From: Hymenobacter sp. HSC-4F20
GTDB lineage: Bacteria > Bacteroidota > Bacteroidia > Cytophagales > Hymenobacteraceae
Assembly: GCF_019599275.1 (NCBI RefSeq)
Contig: NZ_JAHZTD010000001.1
Coordinates: 248,001 to 312,000 of the forward strand
DNA length: 64,000 bases
Direction: 5' to 3'
This document shows, piece after piece, positions 27,285 through 35,792 of the stretch. The position numbers and the translations under genes were made by a program. The notes under the pieces were generated by a model that was not told the origin of the DNA, did no database searches, and saw only the letters and a list, made by a program, of their open reading frames with translations. Within the stretch, counting starts at the first letter, position 1, and the number at the start of each line of letters is the position of its first letter.

Positions 27285-28091
27285 ATGAAAAACAACGTAG
27301 TGCTTATTACCGGGGGCACTTCCGGGATTGGCCGGGCTACCGCCCTGGCTTTTGGCCGGGCCGGTGCCCGCGTCGCTATTACCGGGCGCGATGAGGCCCG
27401 CCTGCAGGATACTGCCCGTGAGCTGGAGCGGCTAGGAGTGCCGCACTTGGCTATCCGGGCCGATGTGGGGGTAGAGGCGGACTCGGAGCGGGCAGTGCAG
27501 GAAACAGTGGCTGCCTTCGGCCGTTTGGATGTGCTCATCAACAACGCTGGTATTAGCATGCGCGCCCTGTTCCGCGACGCCGACCTAGACGTTATTCGGA
27601 GGCTGATGCAAACCAACTTCTTTGGCACCGTGTACACCACCAAGTTTGCTCTTCCCCACGTTACCCAGGCTAAAGGCTCTATTGTGGGCATTAGCAGCAT
27701 TGCCGGTTACCGTGGTCTGCCGGGGCGTACAGGCTACTCGGCCTCCAAGTTCGCCATGCACGGGTTTCTGGAGGCGCTGCGGACCGAGCTGCTTCCCCAG
27801 GGTGTACACGTGCTGCTCGCCTGCCCAGGCTTTACGGCGTCCAACATCCGCAACGTGGCTCTGGCCGCCGATGGCTCGGCCCAGGGCGAGTCGCCCCGCA
27901 ATGAGCAGCAGATGATGAGCAGTGAGGAGGTGGCCCAGCACCTGCTACAAGCCGTCCAGCAGCGCCGCCGCGACTTGGTACTAACCGGGCAGGGCAAGCT
28001 TACAGTATTCCTTAATAAATGGCTGCCTGGCTTGGCTGATAAGCTGGTGTTAAATCACTTCCGCAAGGAGGAGCCTGACTTTGTCCTGTAA
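27285..28091 (+). CDS. Short-chain dehydrogenase/reductase (SDR)
   Basis: 268 residues. The N-terminal cofactor motif is TGGTSGIG, followed by NNAG (about 87-90), the catalytic Ser in GISSIAGYRG and YSASK with Tyr and Lys. The region after the active site ends with a basic, amphipathic C-terminus. Substrate cannot be told from sequence; the family oxidises or reduces alcohols and ketones with NAD(P). It has its own promoter and terminator, so it is monocistronic. Confidence 0.92.
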   Translation: MKNNVVLITGGTSGIGRATALAFGRAGARVAITGRDEARLQDTARELERLGVPHLAIRADVGVEADSERAVQETVAAFGRLDVLINNAGISMRALFRDADLDVIRRLMQTNFFGTVYTTKFALPHVTQAKGSIVGISSIAGYRGLPGRTGYSASKFAMHGFLEALRTELLPQGVHVLLACPGFTASNIRNVALAADGSAQGESPRNEQQMMSSEEVAQHLLQAVQQRRRDLVLTGQGKLTVFLNKWLPGLADKLVLNHFRKEEPDFVL

Positions 28092-28092
28092 G

Positions 28093-28157
28093 CTGGTTCT
28101 GACAGCACAACGGCCTGGTTCACTTGGTGGATCAGGCCGTTGTGCTGTCAGAACCAG
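28093..28157. terminator. Perfect 25-bp inverted repeat between convergent genes
   Basis: Arms 28093-28117 and 28133-28157 match over 25 bp without a mismatch, with a 15-nt loop. The stem starts 2 bp after the SDR stop codon and ends next to the stop codon of the minus-strand gene. It lacks a T-run, so termination would rely on the very stable stem. Confidence 0.75.
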
Positions 28158-28158
28158 C

Positions 28159-28875
28159 CTACTCTACTAGCAGTAAGTCGGGCCGCCGGATGTAGGCGTC
28201 ACGCCCCTGCCACTGCACCCGGTACCAGATATCCTGTTGACCCCGCACCTCAAACCGGTCGCCGGCCGCGGCGGTGGTCAGCCAAGCCGATCCGGCGCTA
28301 GGCCCGGTCATCAGCGGAGCGCGGGGCCGGGCCACTAGCCCGACGCGCCCTGGTCCCAGCAGATTCAAGAACAAGCCTACCAGCAGCAGGTATACTGTGT
28401 AGGTGGCCCACCAGGCCCGGTCGGCTGTGCGGCGGCGCACCAGCAGCAGCGTGCCCCCTATTACAGCTCCCGCCAGTAGCATCTGCACCAAGCGGTAGTA
28501 GTAGCGCTGCACAGTAATAGCTAGGTTTTGCCGCCACGAGTTGGGGTAGCCTGTTAGGCGATGCTCCTGCGCCAGGGTTACCATTTTCTCCCAGGTAGTG
28601 TACCGTGGCTGCCACGCGTGGGCCAGGCTCAGGTAATATAGCGCGGCGGGGTAGTGCCCCTGCCCCTCTTGCACGTAAGCCATGCGCAGTAGCTGCCGGC
28701 CCGACTGCAACCCTTCCTGCTCCCGCACCCGGCGGTAGAGGGGATAAGCCTGCTCCACCTGACCCGTAGCAAACAAAGAATCTGCGCGTAGAAGCTGCGG
28801 AGTAACTTTTTGGGCCTGAGTCGCTTGAAAAAACAGGGCGCAGAAAAGGAAAAAAAGAAGGGCTTTTTTTAGCAA
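28159..28875 (-). CDS. TPR- and SH3b-containing membrane protein (BatE-like)
   Basis: 238 residues. Signal peptide (about 1-21, ending TQAQ), helical TPR-like repeats (about 25-105), two membrane helices (about 130-150 and 158-176) and a C-terminal bacterial SH3 domain (about 180-238, AGDRFEVRGQQDIWYRVQWQGRDAYIRRPDLLLVE). The layout resembles BatE-type proteins of Bacteroidota, but no bat genes flank it. The only start that keeps the signal peptide is a TTG at 28875; no ATG exists before residue 65. Confidence 0.7.
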   Translation of the reverse strand: MLKKALLFFLFCALFFQATQAQKVTPQLLRADSLFATGQVEQAYPLYRRVREQEGLQSGRQLLRMAYVQEGQGHYPAALYYLSLAHAWQPRYTTWEKMVTLAQEHRLTGYPNSWRQNLAITVQRYYYRLVQMLLAGAVIGGTLLLVRRRTADRAWWATYTVYLLLVGLFLNLLGPGRVGLVARPRAPLMTGPSAGSAWLTTAAAGDRFEVRGQQDIWYRVQWQGRDAYIRRPDLLLVE

Positions 28876-28880
28876 AACAG

Positions 28881-28911
28881 TTGCACGATTAAGTTTGGGC
28901 CTCTACTTTTG
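28881..28911 (+). promoter_or_regulatory. Promoter of tRNA-Lys copy 1
   Basis: TTG at 28881-28883, 20-bp spacer, TACTTTTG at 28904-28911, 46 bp before the tRNA. The arrangement is the same as at copy 2. Confidence 0.7.
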
Positions 28912-28957
28912 TGCCACAATCAGCGAGAAAAGCTCGCCGGTTACAAAGAAAACAAAT

Positions 28958-29030
28958 GATTCTGTAGCTCAGCTGGTAGAGCAATACACTTTTAATGTAT
29001 GGGTCCTGGGTTCGAATCCCAGCGGAATCA
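28958..29030 (+). tRNA. tRNA-Lys (anticodon UUU), copy 1
   Basis: 73 nt without encoded CCA. Seven-bp acceptor stem (GATTCTG with CGGAATC, including one T-G pair), D-arm AGCTCAGCTGGTAGAGC, anticodon stem ATACA/TGTAT around the loop CTTTTAA (anticodon TTT in DNA), and T-loop GGTTCGAATCC. Followed directly by a terminator. It is identical in sequence to the copy at 38931-39003. Confidence 0.97.
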
Positions 29031-29032
29031 CG

Positions 29033-29068
29033 AAAACCCCAATTGCATTTTGCAGTTGGGGTTTTTTT
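29033..29068 (+). terminator. Terminator of tRNA-Lys copy 1
   Basis: Stem CCCCAATTGCA/TGCAGTTGGGG with a 3-nt loop followed by seven Ts. Confidence 0.9.
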
Positions 29069-29169
29069 GTGCCCCGAGGCCAGTAAGGACAGCAAATAAT
29101 AGTACAGCTAACCAATGTAGCTCTCCGCTGCCACTAGGTAGCGCTGAGCACTCGCGGGCGGGGGTAGGT

Positions 29170-29195
29170 ATAAATACGGTTTTTTACTTCCGTAT
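29170..29195 (+). promoter_or_regulatory. Shared motif ATAAATACGGTTTTTTA (site A), upstream of the DUF892 gene
   Basis: The 17-mer at 29170-29186 recurs exactly at 36798-36814 upstream of the other ferritin-like genes. Here ATACGG (29174-29179) is also mirrored by CCGTAT (29190-29195). It is 198 bp before the DUF892 start codon. The rest of 29069-29384 contains no gene that I can support. Confidence 0.5.
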
Positions 29196-29384
29196 AAGCC
29201 GTAAATAGTGGAGCTGCAAAATAAGCGGAAGGCGAGGTAGAGCTGGTAAAAATCTGAGAAACAGCAGCTTATTTTTTGGATGAGGAGCATCAATATCTTA
29301 CCTCGACCTTAACACGAATTCAGTAGCATCGTATGAAGGGCAGGCCATTCGGCTGAAAACATCTGTTCTTTTTATCCCACTACT

Positions 29385-29879
29385 ATGTTCGACAAACTAG
29401 AAACCCTCGATGACCTGCTGGAAATGCAGCTCAAAGACCTGTACAGCGCCGAAAACCAACTGGTGAAGGCATTGCCCCAAATGGCCAGCAAGGCAAAAGA
29501 TGGCCGCCTGCGCCAGGGGTTTGAAACCCACCTGCGTGAAACTGAAAAACAAGTAGACCGTCTGGAGCAAATCGGGGAAACGTTGGGCATCAGCCTGAGC
29601 GGACACACCTGTAAGGCTATGGAAGGCCTGATTGCGGAAGGACAGGAAACTATGTCGGAGCGGGCTACTGATGAAGTAATGGATGCCGCTCTGATTGCCG
29701 CTGCCCAGCGCATTGAGCACTACGAAATTTCGGGTTACGGTACGGCTGCTCACTTTGCTGAGCGCCTGGGGCACCAGGAAATTGCTACTCTGCTTCAGCA
29801 AACCCTGAACGAAGAGCAACACACCGACACGAAGCTCAACGAGCTGGCCAAGAACTACATCAACGCCAAAGCTGAGTAG
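29385..29879 (+). CDS. Ferritin-like DUF892 (YciE/YciF-type) stress protein
   Basis: 164 residues, entirely helical. The LEDQLKDLYSAENQ-like N-terminus (LLEMQLKDLYSAENQLVKALPQM) and the Glu/His pattern (ETEKQVDRLEQI, RIEHYEISGYGTAAHFAE, NEEQHTDTKL) match DUF892, a ferritin-like four-helix bundle with a probable di-metal site. Relatives are induced by osmotic, oxidative or general stress. It is monocistronic with a terminator at 29912. Confidence 0.92.
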   Translation: MFDKLETLDDLLEMQLKDLYSAENQLVKALPQMASKAKDGRLRQGFETHLRETEKQVDRLEQIGETLGISLSGHTCKAMEGLIAEGQETMSERATDEVMDAALIAAAQRIEHYEISGYGTAAHFAERLGHQEIATLLQQTLNEEQHTDTKLNELAKNYINAKAE

Positions 29880-29911
29880 TTTTTCGCCTCCTTCCTGCTC
29901 CGTAACCTCTT

Positions 29912-29951
29912 GCCCCAAAAAATGCTTGTTTCGGCAAGTGTTTTTTGGGGC
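29912..29951 (+). terminator. Terminator after the DUF892 gene
   Basis: Arms 29912-29928 and 29935-29951, 17 bp including two G-T pairs, 6-nt loop, with a T-run inside the 3' arm. Confidence 0.75.
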
Positions 29952-29977
29952 GAATTGCTCACTTGCTACCCTGTTAT

Positions 29978-30859
29978 ATGCCCACCAAAAAACAACCCTC
30001 TCCTTCTGCGTGCCCTGTTCCTAAGGGCAAACTCCTACTGATTGGCGGCCACGAGCACAAGGGCGACACCCTGGAGGAAGACGAGCAGGCTGCTCGTAAC
30101 GTTAACTTTGCTCCGGAAGCTATTTTGCGGCGCCTAGCCGAGGAAATTGGTAATCGGGGGCCACTGGTAGTAATTCCTACGGCTTCGGAAGAGGCAGAAG
30201 AAGCGGGGCAAGACTACGTGCGCGCGTTCCACCGATTGAACGGGCCTCCCGTAGAAGTATTGAATATTAAATCCCGAACGGAAGCCAACGATTCTGCGCG
30301 CTTGCGGGTGTTGGAGGAAGCGGGCGGAGTACTCTTCACCGGTGGCGACCAACTGCGCCTGACGGCTCTGCTTGGAGGAACGGATCTACAGCGCTGCCTG
30401 CACCGCCGGTATTCCAATGACGACTTTATCGTAGCTGGTACCAGCGCCGGCGCTACCGCCATGAGTACCCCCATGATCTATCAGGGGCGTAATGATGCGG
30501 GAATGCTTAAAGGAGAAATTCATATCACCACCGGACTGGAGCTGCTTCACGACGTAGCCGTCGATACGCACTTTGTGGCGCGGGGCCGCATTATCCGGAT
30601 GGCGCAGATTCTGGCTACCAATCCTGCCTGCTTAGGGTTAGGGCTGGAGGAAGATACGGCGGTACTGGTCACGGAAGGGCGGGAATTGGAAGTGCTGGGT
30701 AGCGGCCTGGTAGTTATTCTGGATGCCCGCTCCTGTAGCTCCACCAATATTCACGAAATAGCCCCCAACACGCCGTTTACCATGCGCGGTATTGATTTGC
30801 ACCTGCTGGCCGCCGGCGAACAGTACACGTTGCCAATTCAGCCGCGCTTGTACGCCTAA
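29978..30859 (+). CDS. Cyanophycinase (peptidase S51 family)
   Basis: 293 residues from the ATG at 29978. The S51 catalytic Ser156 lies in VAGTSAGATAMS, with VLFTGGDQLRL, VVIPTASEEA and VDTHFVARGRIIRM as further family blocks. Cyanophycinase cleaves cyanophycin (poly-Asp-Arg) to beta-Asp-Arg dipeptides. No cyanophycin synthetase or isoaspartyl dipeptidase is in the window, so the polymer may be scavenged or the synthesis genes may be elsewhere. The region between this start and the DUF892 stop is mainly the terminator. Confidence 0.92.
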   Translation: MPTKKQPSPSACPVPKGKLLLIGGHEHKGDTLEEDEQAARNVNFAPEAILRRLAEEIGNRGPLVVIPTASEEAEEAGQDYVRAFHRLNGPPVEVLNIKSRTEANDSARLRVLEEAGGVLFTGGDQLRLTALLGGTDLQRCLHRRYSNDDFIVAGTSAGATAMSTPMIYQGRNDAGMLKGEIHITTGLELLHDVAVDTHFVARGRIIRMAQILATNPACLGLGLEEDTAVLVTEGRELEVLGSGLVVILDARSCSSTNIHEIAPNTPFTMRGIDLHLLAAGEQYTLPIQPRLYA

Positions 30860-30929
30860 GCTCTTTTTAGCCCCTCCTGCTTGCGGGACCTAGAACGGCA
30901 GGAGTAGCCAGAAACCCCCTTGCAACAGC

Positions 30930-31586
30930 TCAGGCTTTGTTAATCAGGCCCTGCTCCATAGCGTGCTTGATCAGAGCCGCTGTGTTTTTTACTTGGGTTT
31001 TCTCGATGATGTTCTGACGGTGGGTTTCAATGGTCCGCTTACTGGTGAATAGCTTCTCAGCTATTTCATTGGTCGTGAGTCCCTCCGCAATGAGCTGTAG
31101 TACTTCCCGCTCCCGATTTGATAAGTCGTTTGGCTTCTTGATGGAGCCATCCGGGGCGGCGCTCGACTGGTTGAGCACCTTGCGCAGCATATGCAAGCCT
31201 ATTTCGCTACACAGAAACTGCCGGCCCGACGCTACTGCGTGGATAGCGGCCACAATTTCATCTTTGGCTACGTTTTTCAGCACGTAGCCGTGGGCGCCGG
31301 CATCCAGGAGTTGTCCAATATTGCGCTCGTGGTGAATCATCGAAAGCACCAGTATCCGCAGGGTAGGATATTCCTCCTGTAGCCGTCTGGTAGTGGCCAA
31401 GCCATCAAGCACGGGCATATTCAGGTCCAGCATCACTACATCGGTGGGAGTGGAGGGCAGCTGATCTAGCAACTCTTGTCCATTGCCTGCCTCACCCACC
31501 ACTTCCAGGGTCGGTTCCGAAACCAGTGCCGCCCGCAGGCCCTCACGTACAATAGTGTGGTCGTCAACCAGAAAAATGCGGATCAT
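30930..31586 (-). CDS. NarL/FixJ-family response regulator
   Basis: 218 residues. Receiver domain (about 1-120) with acidic pocket Asp8/Asp9, phospho-acceptor Asp54 in VMLDLNMP, and the switch and Lys residues in LSM..YVLKN. C-terminal LuxR-type helix-turn-helix (about 150-215) with LSNREREVLQLIAEGLTTNEIAEKLFTSKRTIETHRQNI. It is a DNA-binding two-component regulator. No sensor kinase gene is adjacent or elsewhere in the window, so it is an orphan here; targets are unknown. Confidence 0.93.
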   Translation of the reverse strand: MIRIFLVDDHTIVREGLRAALVSEPTLEVVGEAGNGQELLDQLPSTPTDVVMLDLNMPVLDGLATTRRLQEEYPTLRILVLSMIHHERNIGQLLDAGAHGYVLKNVAKDEIVAAIHAVASGRQFLCSEIGLHMLRKVLNQSSAAPDGSIKKPNDLSNREREVLQLIAEGLTTNEIAEKLFTSKRTIETHRQNIIEKTQVKNTAALIKHAMEQGLINKA

Positions 31587-31955
31587 ACTAAAGTAGAAAG
31601 AGAGAAGGGCTGAAGGATAGTGCCGCAGGAGGTAGCAGGGGCACTGAAGCAGCGTGGTCTGAGGCGCAACATGCGCTCGGCAGAACAGGCAGGGCTATGG
31701 CTCTTGAGAGCAAGCGCTGATAGAAAGCGAAAACTAGCCGGAGAGTTCCCTGGTAAAGTACTGCATTATACGGGGGACAGCAAAATTAAACGCGCCCGTA
31801 CACAGGGTATCCGTTTTTATTACTAGTAAAAACCGTATTAATTCTTTTGCCAAATATTCAGCGTTGAGAAAAGAATGCTCGTATAGTCCTTCATAAGAAT
31901 TGCTGGGGCCGCGCCTTCGTGGGCGGCTTAGTTCTCACCCTTGTTTTCAGCTTGT
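31587..31955. other. Intergenic region holding palindromic version of the ACGG-T motif (site C)
   Basis: About 370 bp between divergent genes. No credible gene. At 31809-31838 a near-palindrome has ATCCGTTTTTA on the plus strand (31809-31819) facing ATACGGTTTTTA on the minus strand (31827-31838). Its minus arm resembles sites A and B (ATTAATACGGTTTTTAC). The response regulator gene and the lipoprotein gene both start outward from it. Confidence 0.45.
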
Positions 31956-32324
31956 ATGTACAGAGTTCGTTTGCCCTGGTTGTCTATTGTGTTGTTAGGA
32001 GGTGCCCTAAGCTTAGGGTCTTGCAACGGCGACAAAGGCCGGGACGCTAATACTGACACCAGCACTGCCGAGAGCGGCGACATGGACAGCAACGGCAGTG
32101 CCGACATCAACGGCTACCCGGATGCAACCTCCGATTCTATTGGTGGCGGGCAAGAGTCGCTGGGGGGCTCCACTACCAGTTCTCAGTCCAGATCAGATGC
32201 TACCATGGGCGGCGGCACAGTAGATGCTACTGCGCCGGCTACCGGGGGTAGTACCAGCGGCGCTTCGGGCAGTAGTGGTTCTACTACGGGCGGCACCACG
32301 GGTTCTACCACGGGAGGGCAATAA
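31956..32324 (+). CDS. Low-complexity Gly/Ser/Thr-rich lipoprotein
   Basis: 122 residues from the ATG at 31956. Lipoprotein signal with lipobox LSLGSC (Cys at about 23), then an Asp/Asn/Ser-rich stretch and a Gly/Ser/Thr-rich C-terminus (GGSTSGASGSSGSTTGG). No fold or family recognised; such sequence is probably disordered and surface exposed. It is 73 bp upstream of a second, more repetitive secreted protein, so the pair may be an operon. Confidence 0.65.
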   Translation: MYRVRLPWLSIVLLGGALSLGSCNGDKGRDANTDTSTAESGDMDSNGSADINGYPDATSDSIGGGQESLGGSTTSSQSRSDATMGGGTVDATAPATGGSTSGASGSSGSTTGGTTGSTTGGQ

Positions 32325-32397
32325 GTAGGCTCCCAGCCAACCAGCAGCTTTCCTTTCACAACTTCACCCTTCTTTTCCAAACTACTCTTTCTGCGCT

Positions 32398-32892
32398 ATG
32401 AAAAAAGCATCAGTTTTCCTCGGTACTGCTCTTATTGCTGCATTCTTCGCTACGGCTGGCGTAGCAGTGTCTTCTGCTTCTGCTAACTCCACTCTGGACC
32501 AGGGCACCACCACGGGCGGCACCGGCGGCGGCAGCACCAGTGGTACTACCACCGCGGGCTCTACCTCAGGTACCACTTCCGGTACTACCTCAGGCTCCAC
32601 TAGCGGCTCCATGACGTCGGGGACTACCGCAGGTTCAACTACCGGCAGCACTTCGGGCACAACGACTTCGGGCTCGATGACCTCAGGCTCGACTACAAGT
32701 GGCTCTACTAGCGGTAGCACCTCCGGTTCGTCAACCTCGGGTTCCATGACTTCGGGCTCTACTACCTCAGGGCGCTCTACCTCAGGTCGTACGACCAACA
32801 AGAAGAAATCATCCTCTACCCGCACTACGTCGGGTCGCTCTACCAGCGGTAGCTCCACCTCGGGTTCTACCAGCGGTAGCACCACTTACTAG
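32398..32892 (+). CDS. Secreted Ser/Thr/Gly repeat protein
   Basis: 164 residues. Signal peptide [29 protein letters not shown], then about 130 residues made almost wholly of [11 protein letters not shown] and GSMTSG units, broken once by a basic [12 protein letters not shown] segment near residue 135. No catalytic motif. It resembles a glycosylatable or sticky surface filament rather than an enzyme. The repeats also give a long antisense open frame, which I consider a by-product. Confidence 0.65.
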   Translation: MKKASVFLGTALIAAFFATAGVAVSSASANSTLDQGTTTGGTGGGSTSGTTTAGSTSGTTSGTTSGSTSGSMTSGTTAGSTTGSTSGTTTSGSMTSGSTTSGSTSGSTSGSSTSGSMTSGSTTSGRSTSGRTTNKKKSSSTRTTSGRSTSGSSTSGSTSGSTTY

Positions 32893-33079
32893 CCACTGAG
32901 GCTGTTTGCCCGTCCTTCAGGCCGAGCCTGACAGGGAATCTGAAGCTACTGGCCACGTGCCAGTGGCTGCCCTCAGATTTCTTGTTAGGCTCGGTATGAT
33001 ATAGGCTAGCCCCACTTCTCGCCCGGCACTGCCATGCCGGTACTTCTCGCCCGCTTTACCCCCTCTGTCCGGATACGGA

Positions 33080-34639
33080 ATGCCAGCTTTATACACGGTG
33101 TTGCGCCGCCCTTTCGAAGTAGACTTGCGTGCCTTGGCACTTTTACGGGCCGCCGTGGCAGTAGTCCTGCTCTTCGATATTGGCATTCGCAGCTCCGACG
33201 CGGAAGTTTTCTACTCTAATCTGGGAGTACTGCCGTTATCCGTGCTGTTGGAGCACAACTGGAACCCGTACCAGTTTTCGCTGCACGCCAGCAGTGGCCT
33301 CTGGCAGGTCCAGATGCTTTTGTTTGTGCTGGCAGCGGCCGCCGCCCTGGCTCTGCTGTTGGGCTACCGCACCCGCCTGATGACGGCAATCTGCTGGGTG
33401 CTGCTCGTATCGGTGCAGAACCGCAACCCGCTGATTCTGCAAGGCGGCGACGACCTGCTGCGGATGCTGTTGTTTTGGGGGTTTTTCCTGCCCTGGGGCC
33501 GGATGTATTCCTTTGATGCGCGCCATCAAGCCCGCCCCGAAAGTATGGTGTACGCCAGTGCAACCACTCTGGCCTATATCGTGCAGCTCGCCCTCGTGTA
33601 TTGGTGTACGGCTCTGCTAAAGAACAGCCCGGAGTGGCGTCAGGAAGGCACTGCCCTCTACTATGCCCTTAGTCTAGACCAAGTACTTATGCCGGGTGGG
33701 CGGCTGCTTTACCCGTTTCCTAAGCTGCTCCAGGTACTCACGTGGGTTACTTTCTACACGGAGCTGCTGCTGCCCTTCGTGCTTTTTATTCCGTGGCGAG
33801 TGCCGTGGTGGCGGCTGCTATTTGTGGGCCTGATGTATGCCTTTCACTTGGGTATTAGCCTGACTCTGTTCGTTGGTCTGTTTTTTCTGATCAATATGGC
33901 CTCCGTGCTAGGGCTGCTGCCCGGCGCAGTCATGGATTGGCTGGAGCGTCGCTTGGTGCCAGTCTACCAGCGTCTGGGGCCTCAGGTTCAGGAACGGCTG
34001 GTCCGTCCCTGGGCCAATCGGCTAGCCGGATGGGAGACGCGCGTACAGGTACGGGTAGAAACTGCCGTAGTATTACCCAGCGGAACCCGCCGCTTACTGC
34101 GTGCCGTGCGGGAAGGGCTGGTGCTGGGGCTGCTGCTCTACGTGTGCTGGTGGAACCTCGACAGCATTGTGCGGCCCGAGTGGACCATGCGCGAGCCGTT
34201 ACGCTGGGTAGGCTACCTCTTCCGCACCGATCAGCACTGGGGAATGTTCGCGCCTTCCGTATTTAAAGATGATGGCTGGTATATTCTGGATGGTACCACT
34301 ACTGATGGGCGCCACCTCGATTTAAACCGCCGGGGCCGGCCAACCACGTATGCTAAGCCGGCCTCGGTAGTGGCGCTGTTTCCTAATGACCGGTGGCGCA
34401 AGTATTCCGAGAACTACCTGTTCGTCGATAACGCCTACATGCGGCCTTACTACTGTAATTATCTATTGCGCATCTGGCACGAAGACCCGGCGCACCCGCC
34501 TCTGCGCCAACTCGACGTAATCTATATGAAAGAGGTGTCGCTGCCGAATTACCAAGTAGCAAGGCCTACTCGGGAGGTGCTATGTAGCTGTGCTCCACCC
34601 GCACCACCCGCACCACCCGCACCACCCGCGCAGCCCTAG
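33080..34639 (+). CDS. HTTM-domain membrane protein (vitamin K-dependent carboxylase-like)
   Basis: 519 residues. The N-terminal half has a series of membrane helices between about 17 and 285 with the HTTM features NPYQFSLH, GYRTRLMTAICWVLLVSVQNRNPLILQGGDDLLRMLLFW and MYAFHLGISLTLFVGLFF. A further helix is near 350-370, and the C-terminal about 140 residues are soluble. HTTM proteins are related to gamma-glutamyl carboxylase, but most bacterial members are uncharacterised. The extreme C-terminus, CSCAPPAPPAPPAPPAQP, is encoded by a 9-bp microsatellite. Confidence 0.87.
   Translation: MPALYTVLRRPFEVDLRALALLRAAVAVVLLFDIGIRSSDAEVFYSNLGVLPLSVLLEHNWNPYQFSLHASSGLWQVQMLLFVLAAAAALALLLGYRTRLMTAICWVLLVSVQNRNPLILQGGDDLLRMLLFWGFFLPWGRMYSFDARHQARPESMVYASATTLAYIVQLALVYWCTALLKNSPEWRQEGTALYYALSLDQVLMPGGRLLYPFPKLLQVLTWVTFYTELLLPFVLFIPWRVPWWRLLFVGLMYAFHLGISLTLFVGLFFLINMASVLGLLPGAVMDWLERRLVPVYQRLGPQVQERLVRPWANRLAGWETRVQVRVETAVVLPSGTRRLLRAVREGLVLGLLLYVCWWNLDSIVRPEWTMREPLRWVGYLFRTDQHWGMFAPSVFKDDGWYILDGTTTDGRHLDLNRRGRPTTYAKPASVVALFPNDRWRKYSENYLFVDNAYMRPYYCNYLLRIWHEDPAHPPLRQLDVIYMKEVSLPNYQVARPTREVLCSCAPPAPPAPPAPPAQP
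34595..34630 (+). repeat. Four 9-bp tandem repeats (CCACCCGCA) at the end of the HTTM gene
   Basis: Units begin at 34595, 34604, 34613 and 34622; the last ends GCG. They encode the PPA repeat of the C-terminus. Copy number could vary by slippage without shifting the frame. Confidence 0.85.
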
Positions 34640-34678
34640 CCTGGGGAATAACTCTCTCACATCAATCTTTCCGCTCCG

Positions 34679-35653
34679 ATGTCTAAAACAACTCCCGCTG
34701 AACCCACCGCCTCGCGCGCAACCACGCCTGCTCTGTTTCCGGTAGTACCGGATATTCGAGGGCAGCGCAACGTGTTCGTTAACTTGTACTATGTCCGGGC
34801 CCAGGAACAGCCTACGGCCAGCTGGGTACTGGTTGATGCCGGACTGCCGGGTGCGGGCTCCAAGGTGCAGCACACCGCCGAGTATCTGTTTGGGGCAGGT
34901 ATTCCCCCCGCCGCTATCATCCTGACGCACGGCCATTTTGACCACGTAGGCGCCTTGCCCCACTTGCTGAAAGTGTGGCCGAATGTGACGGTGTATGCCC
35001 ACCCGCTTGAGTTGCCCTACCTCACGGGGCTCTCCTCTTACCCACCACCCGATCCTACGGTGGGGGGGGGCGCCATGGCGGCACTGTCGTTTCTGTACCC
35101 CAAAGCCCCGCTAGACTTAGGCGCGCGGGTACAGCCTCTGCCGGCCGATGGCTCTGTGCCCCACATGCCAGGCTGGCGCTGGGTGGCTACCCCAGGTCAT
35201 ACGCCCGGCCACGTATCTCTTTTCCGGGAGCATGACCGCACCCTGCTGGCCGGCGACGCCTTTGTTACGACAAAGCAGGAGTCGGCTCTGGCGGTGCTTC
35301 AGCAGCGGCAGGAGGTGCACGGCCCTCCAGCCTACTTCACCCCCGATTGGCCTACGGCGCACGATTCTGTGCTGCTGCTAGCTGAGTTGCAACCGGCCGT
35401 TGCAGCCACTGGGCACGGCATCCCGATGCGGGGTGAGGCGCTGCAGCAGGAGTTGCGCCAACTGGCCCGCGAGTTCGAGGAAATAGCCGTGCCTGCCCAC
35501 GGCCGCTATGTCGGGCGCTCCGCCTCTGCCGATGAAACCGGCGTTACTTATGTGCCCCCAGCTCCCGGCCGGCGCGTTCCGCTCTGGACAGTGGGAGCGG
35601 GGGTAGTCCTGGTAGCCGGTCTCTACTGGCTACAAAGCCGGTCCCGACGATAG
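34679..35653 (+). CDS. Metallo-beta-lactamase-fold hydrolase with C-terminal membrane anchor
   Basis: 324 residues. Zinc motif HGHFDH at residues 84-89, further ligands in TPGHTPGHVS, LLAGDAF and ATGHG. These are typical of MBL-fold hydrolases acting on thioesters, lactones or phosphodiesters; substrate unknown. A hydrophobic segment at about 300-318 followed by SRSRR suggests a C-terminal anchor with the catalytic domain facing the cytoplasm or periplasm. It is 39 bp downstream of the HTTM gene and probably co-transcribed. Confidence 0.9.
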   Translation: MSKTTPAEPTASRATTPALFPVVPDIRGQRNVFVNLYYVRAQEQPTASWVLVDAGLPGAGSKVQHTAEYLFGAGIPPAAIILTHGHFDHVGALPHLLKVWPNVTVYAHPLELPYLTGLSSYPPPDPTVGGGAMAALSFLYPKAPLDLGARVQPLPADGSVPHMPGWRWVATPGHTPGHVSLFREHDRTLLAGDAFVTTKQESALAVLQQRQEVHGPPAYFTPDWPTAHDSVLLLAELQPAVAATGHGIPMRGEALQQELRQLAREFEEIAVPAHGRYVGRSASADETGVTYVPPAPGRRVPLWTVGAGVVLVAGLYWLQSRSRR

Positions 35654-35792
35654 GACGGTCCCTTTGCCCGGGCCAGCATCTGCTTCGCGCTGCTGGCCCG
35701 GGCAAGGGCTATGTGTTAGTCAACCAAGCAAGGTCCTGTTTATCCTGCCATTAGTTGGTGGGCCGGCAGACTATACTCTTAGGTGTGCCCAT

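Noticed and set aside
31620..31826. 68-codon plus-strand frame upstream of the lipoprotein
   Set aside because: Basic, no recognisable pattern, and it overlaps the palindromic regulatory candidate.
32382..32885. Long antisense open frame with PEVxEPEV repeats
   Set aside because: It is the complement of the Ser/Thr/Gly repeat gene. The sense strand has a clear signal peptide and the antisense one has not, so it is a by-product of the repeats.
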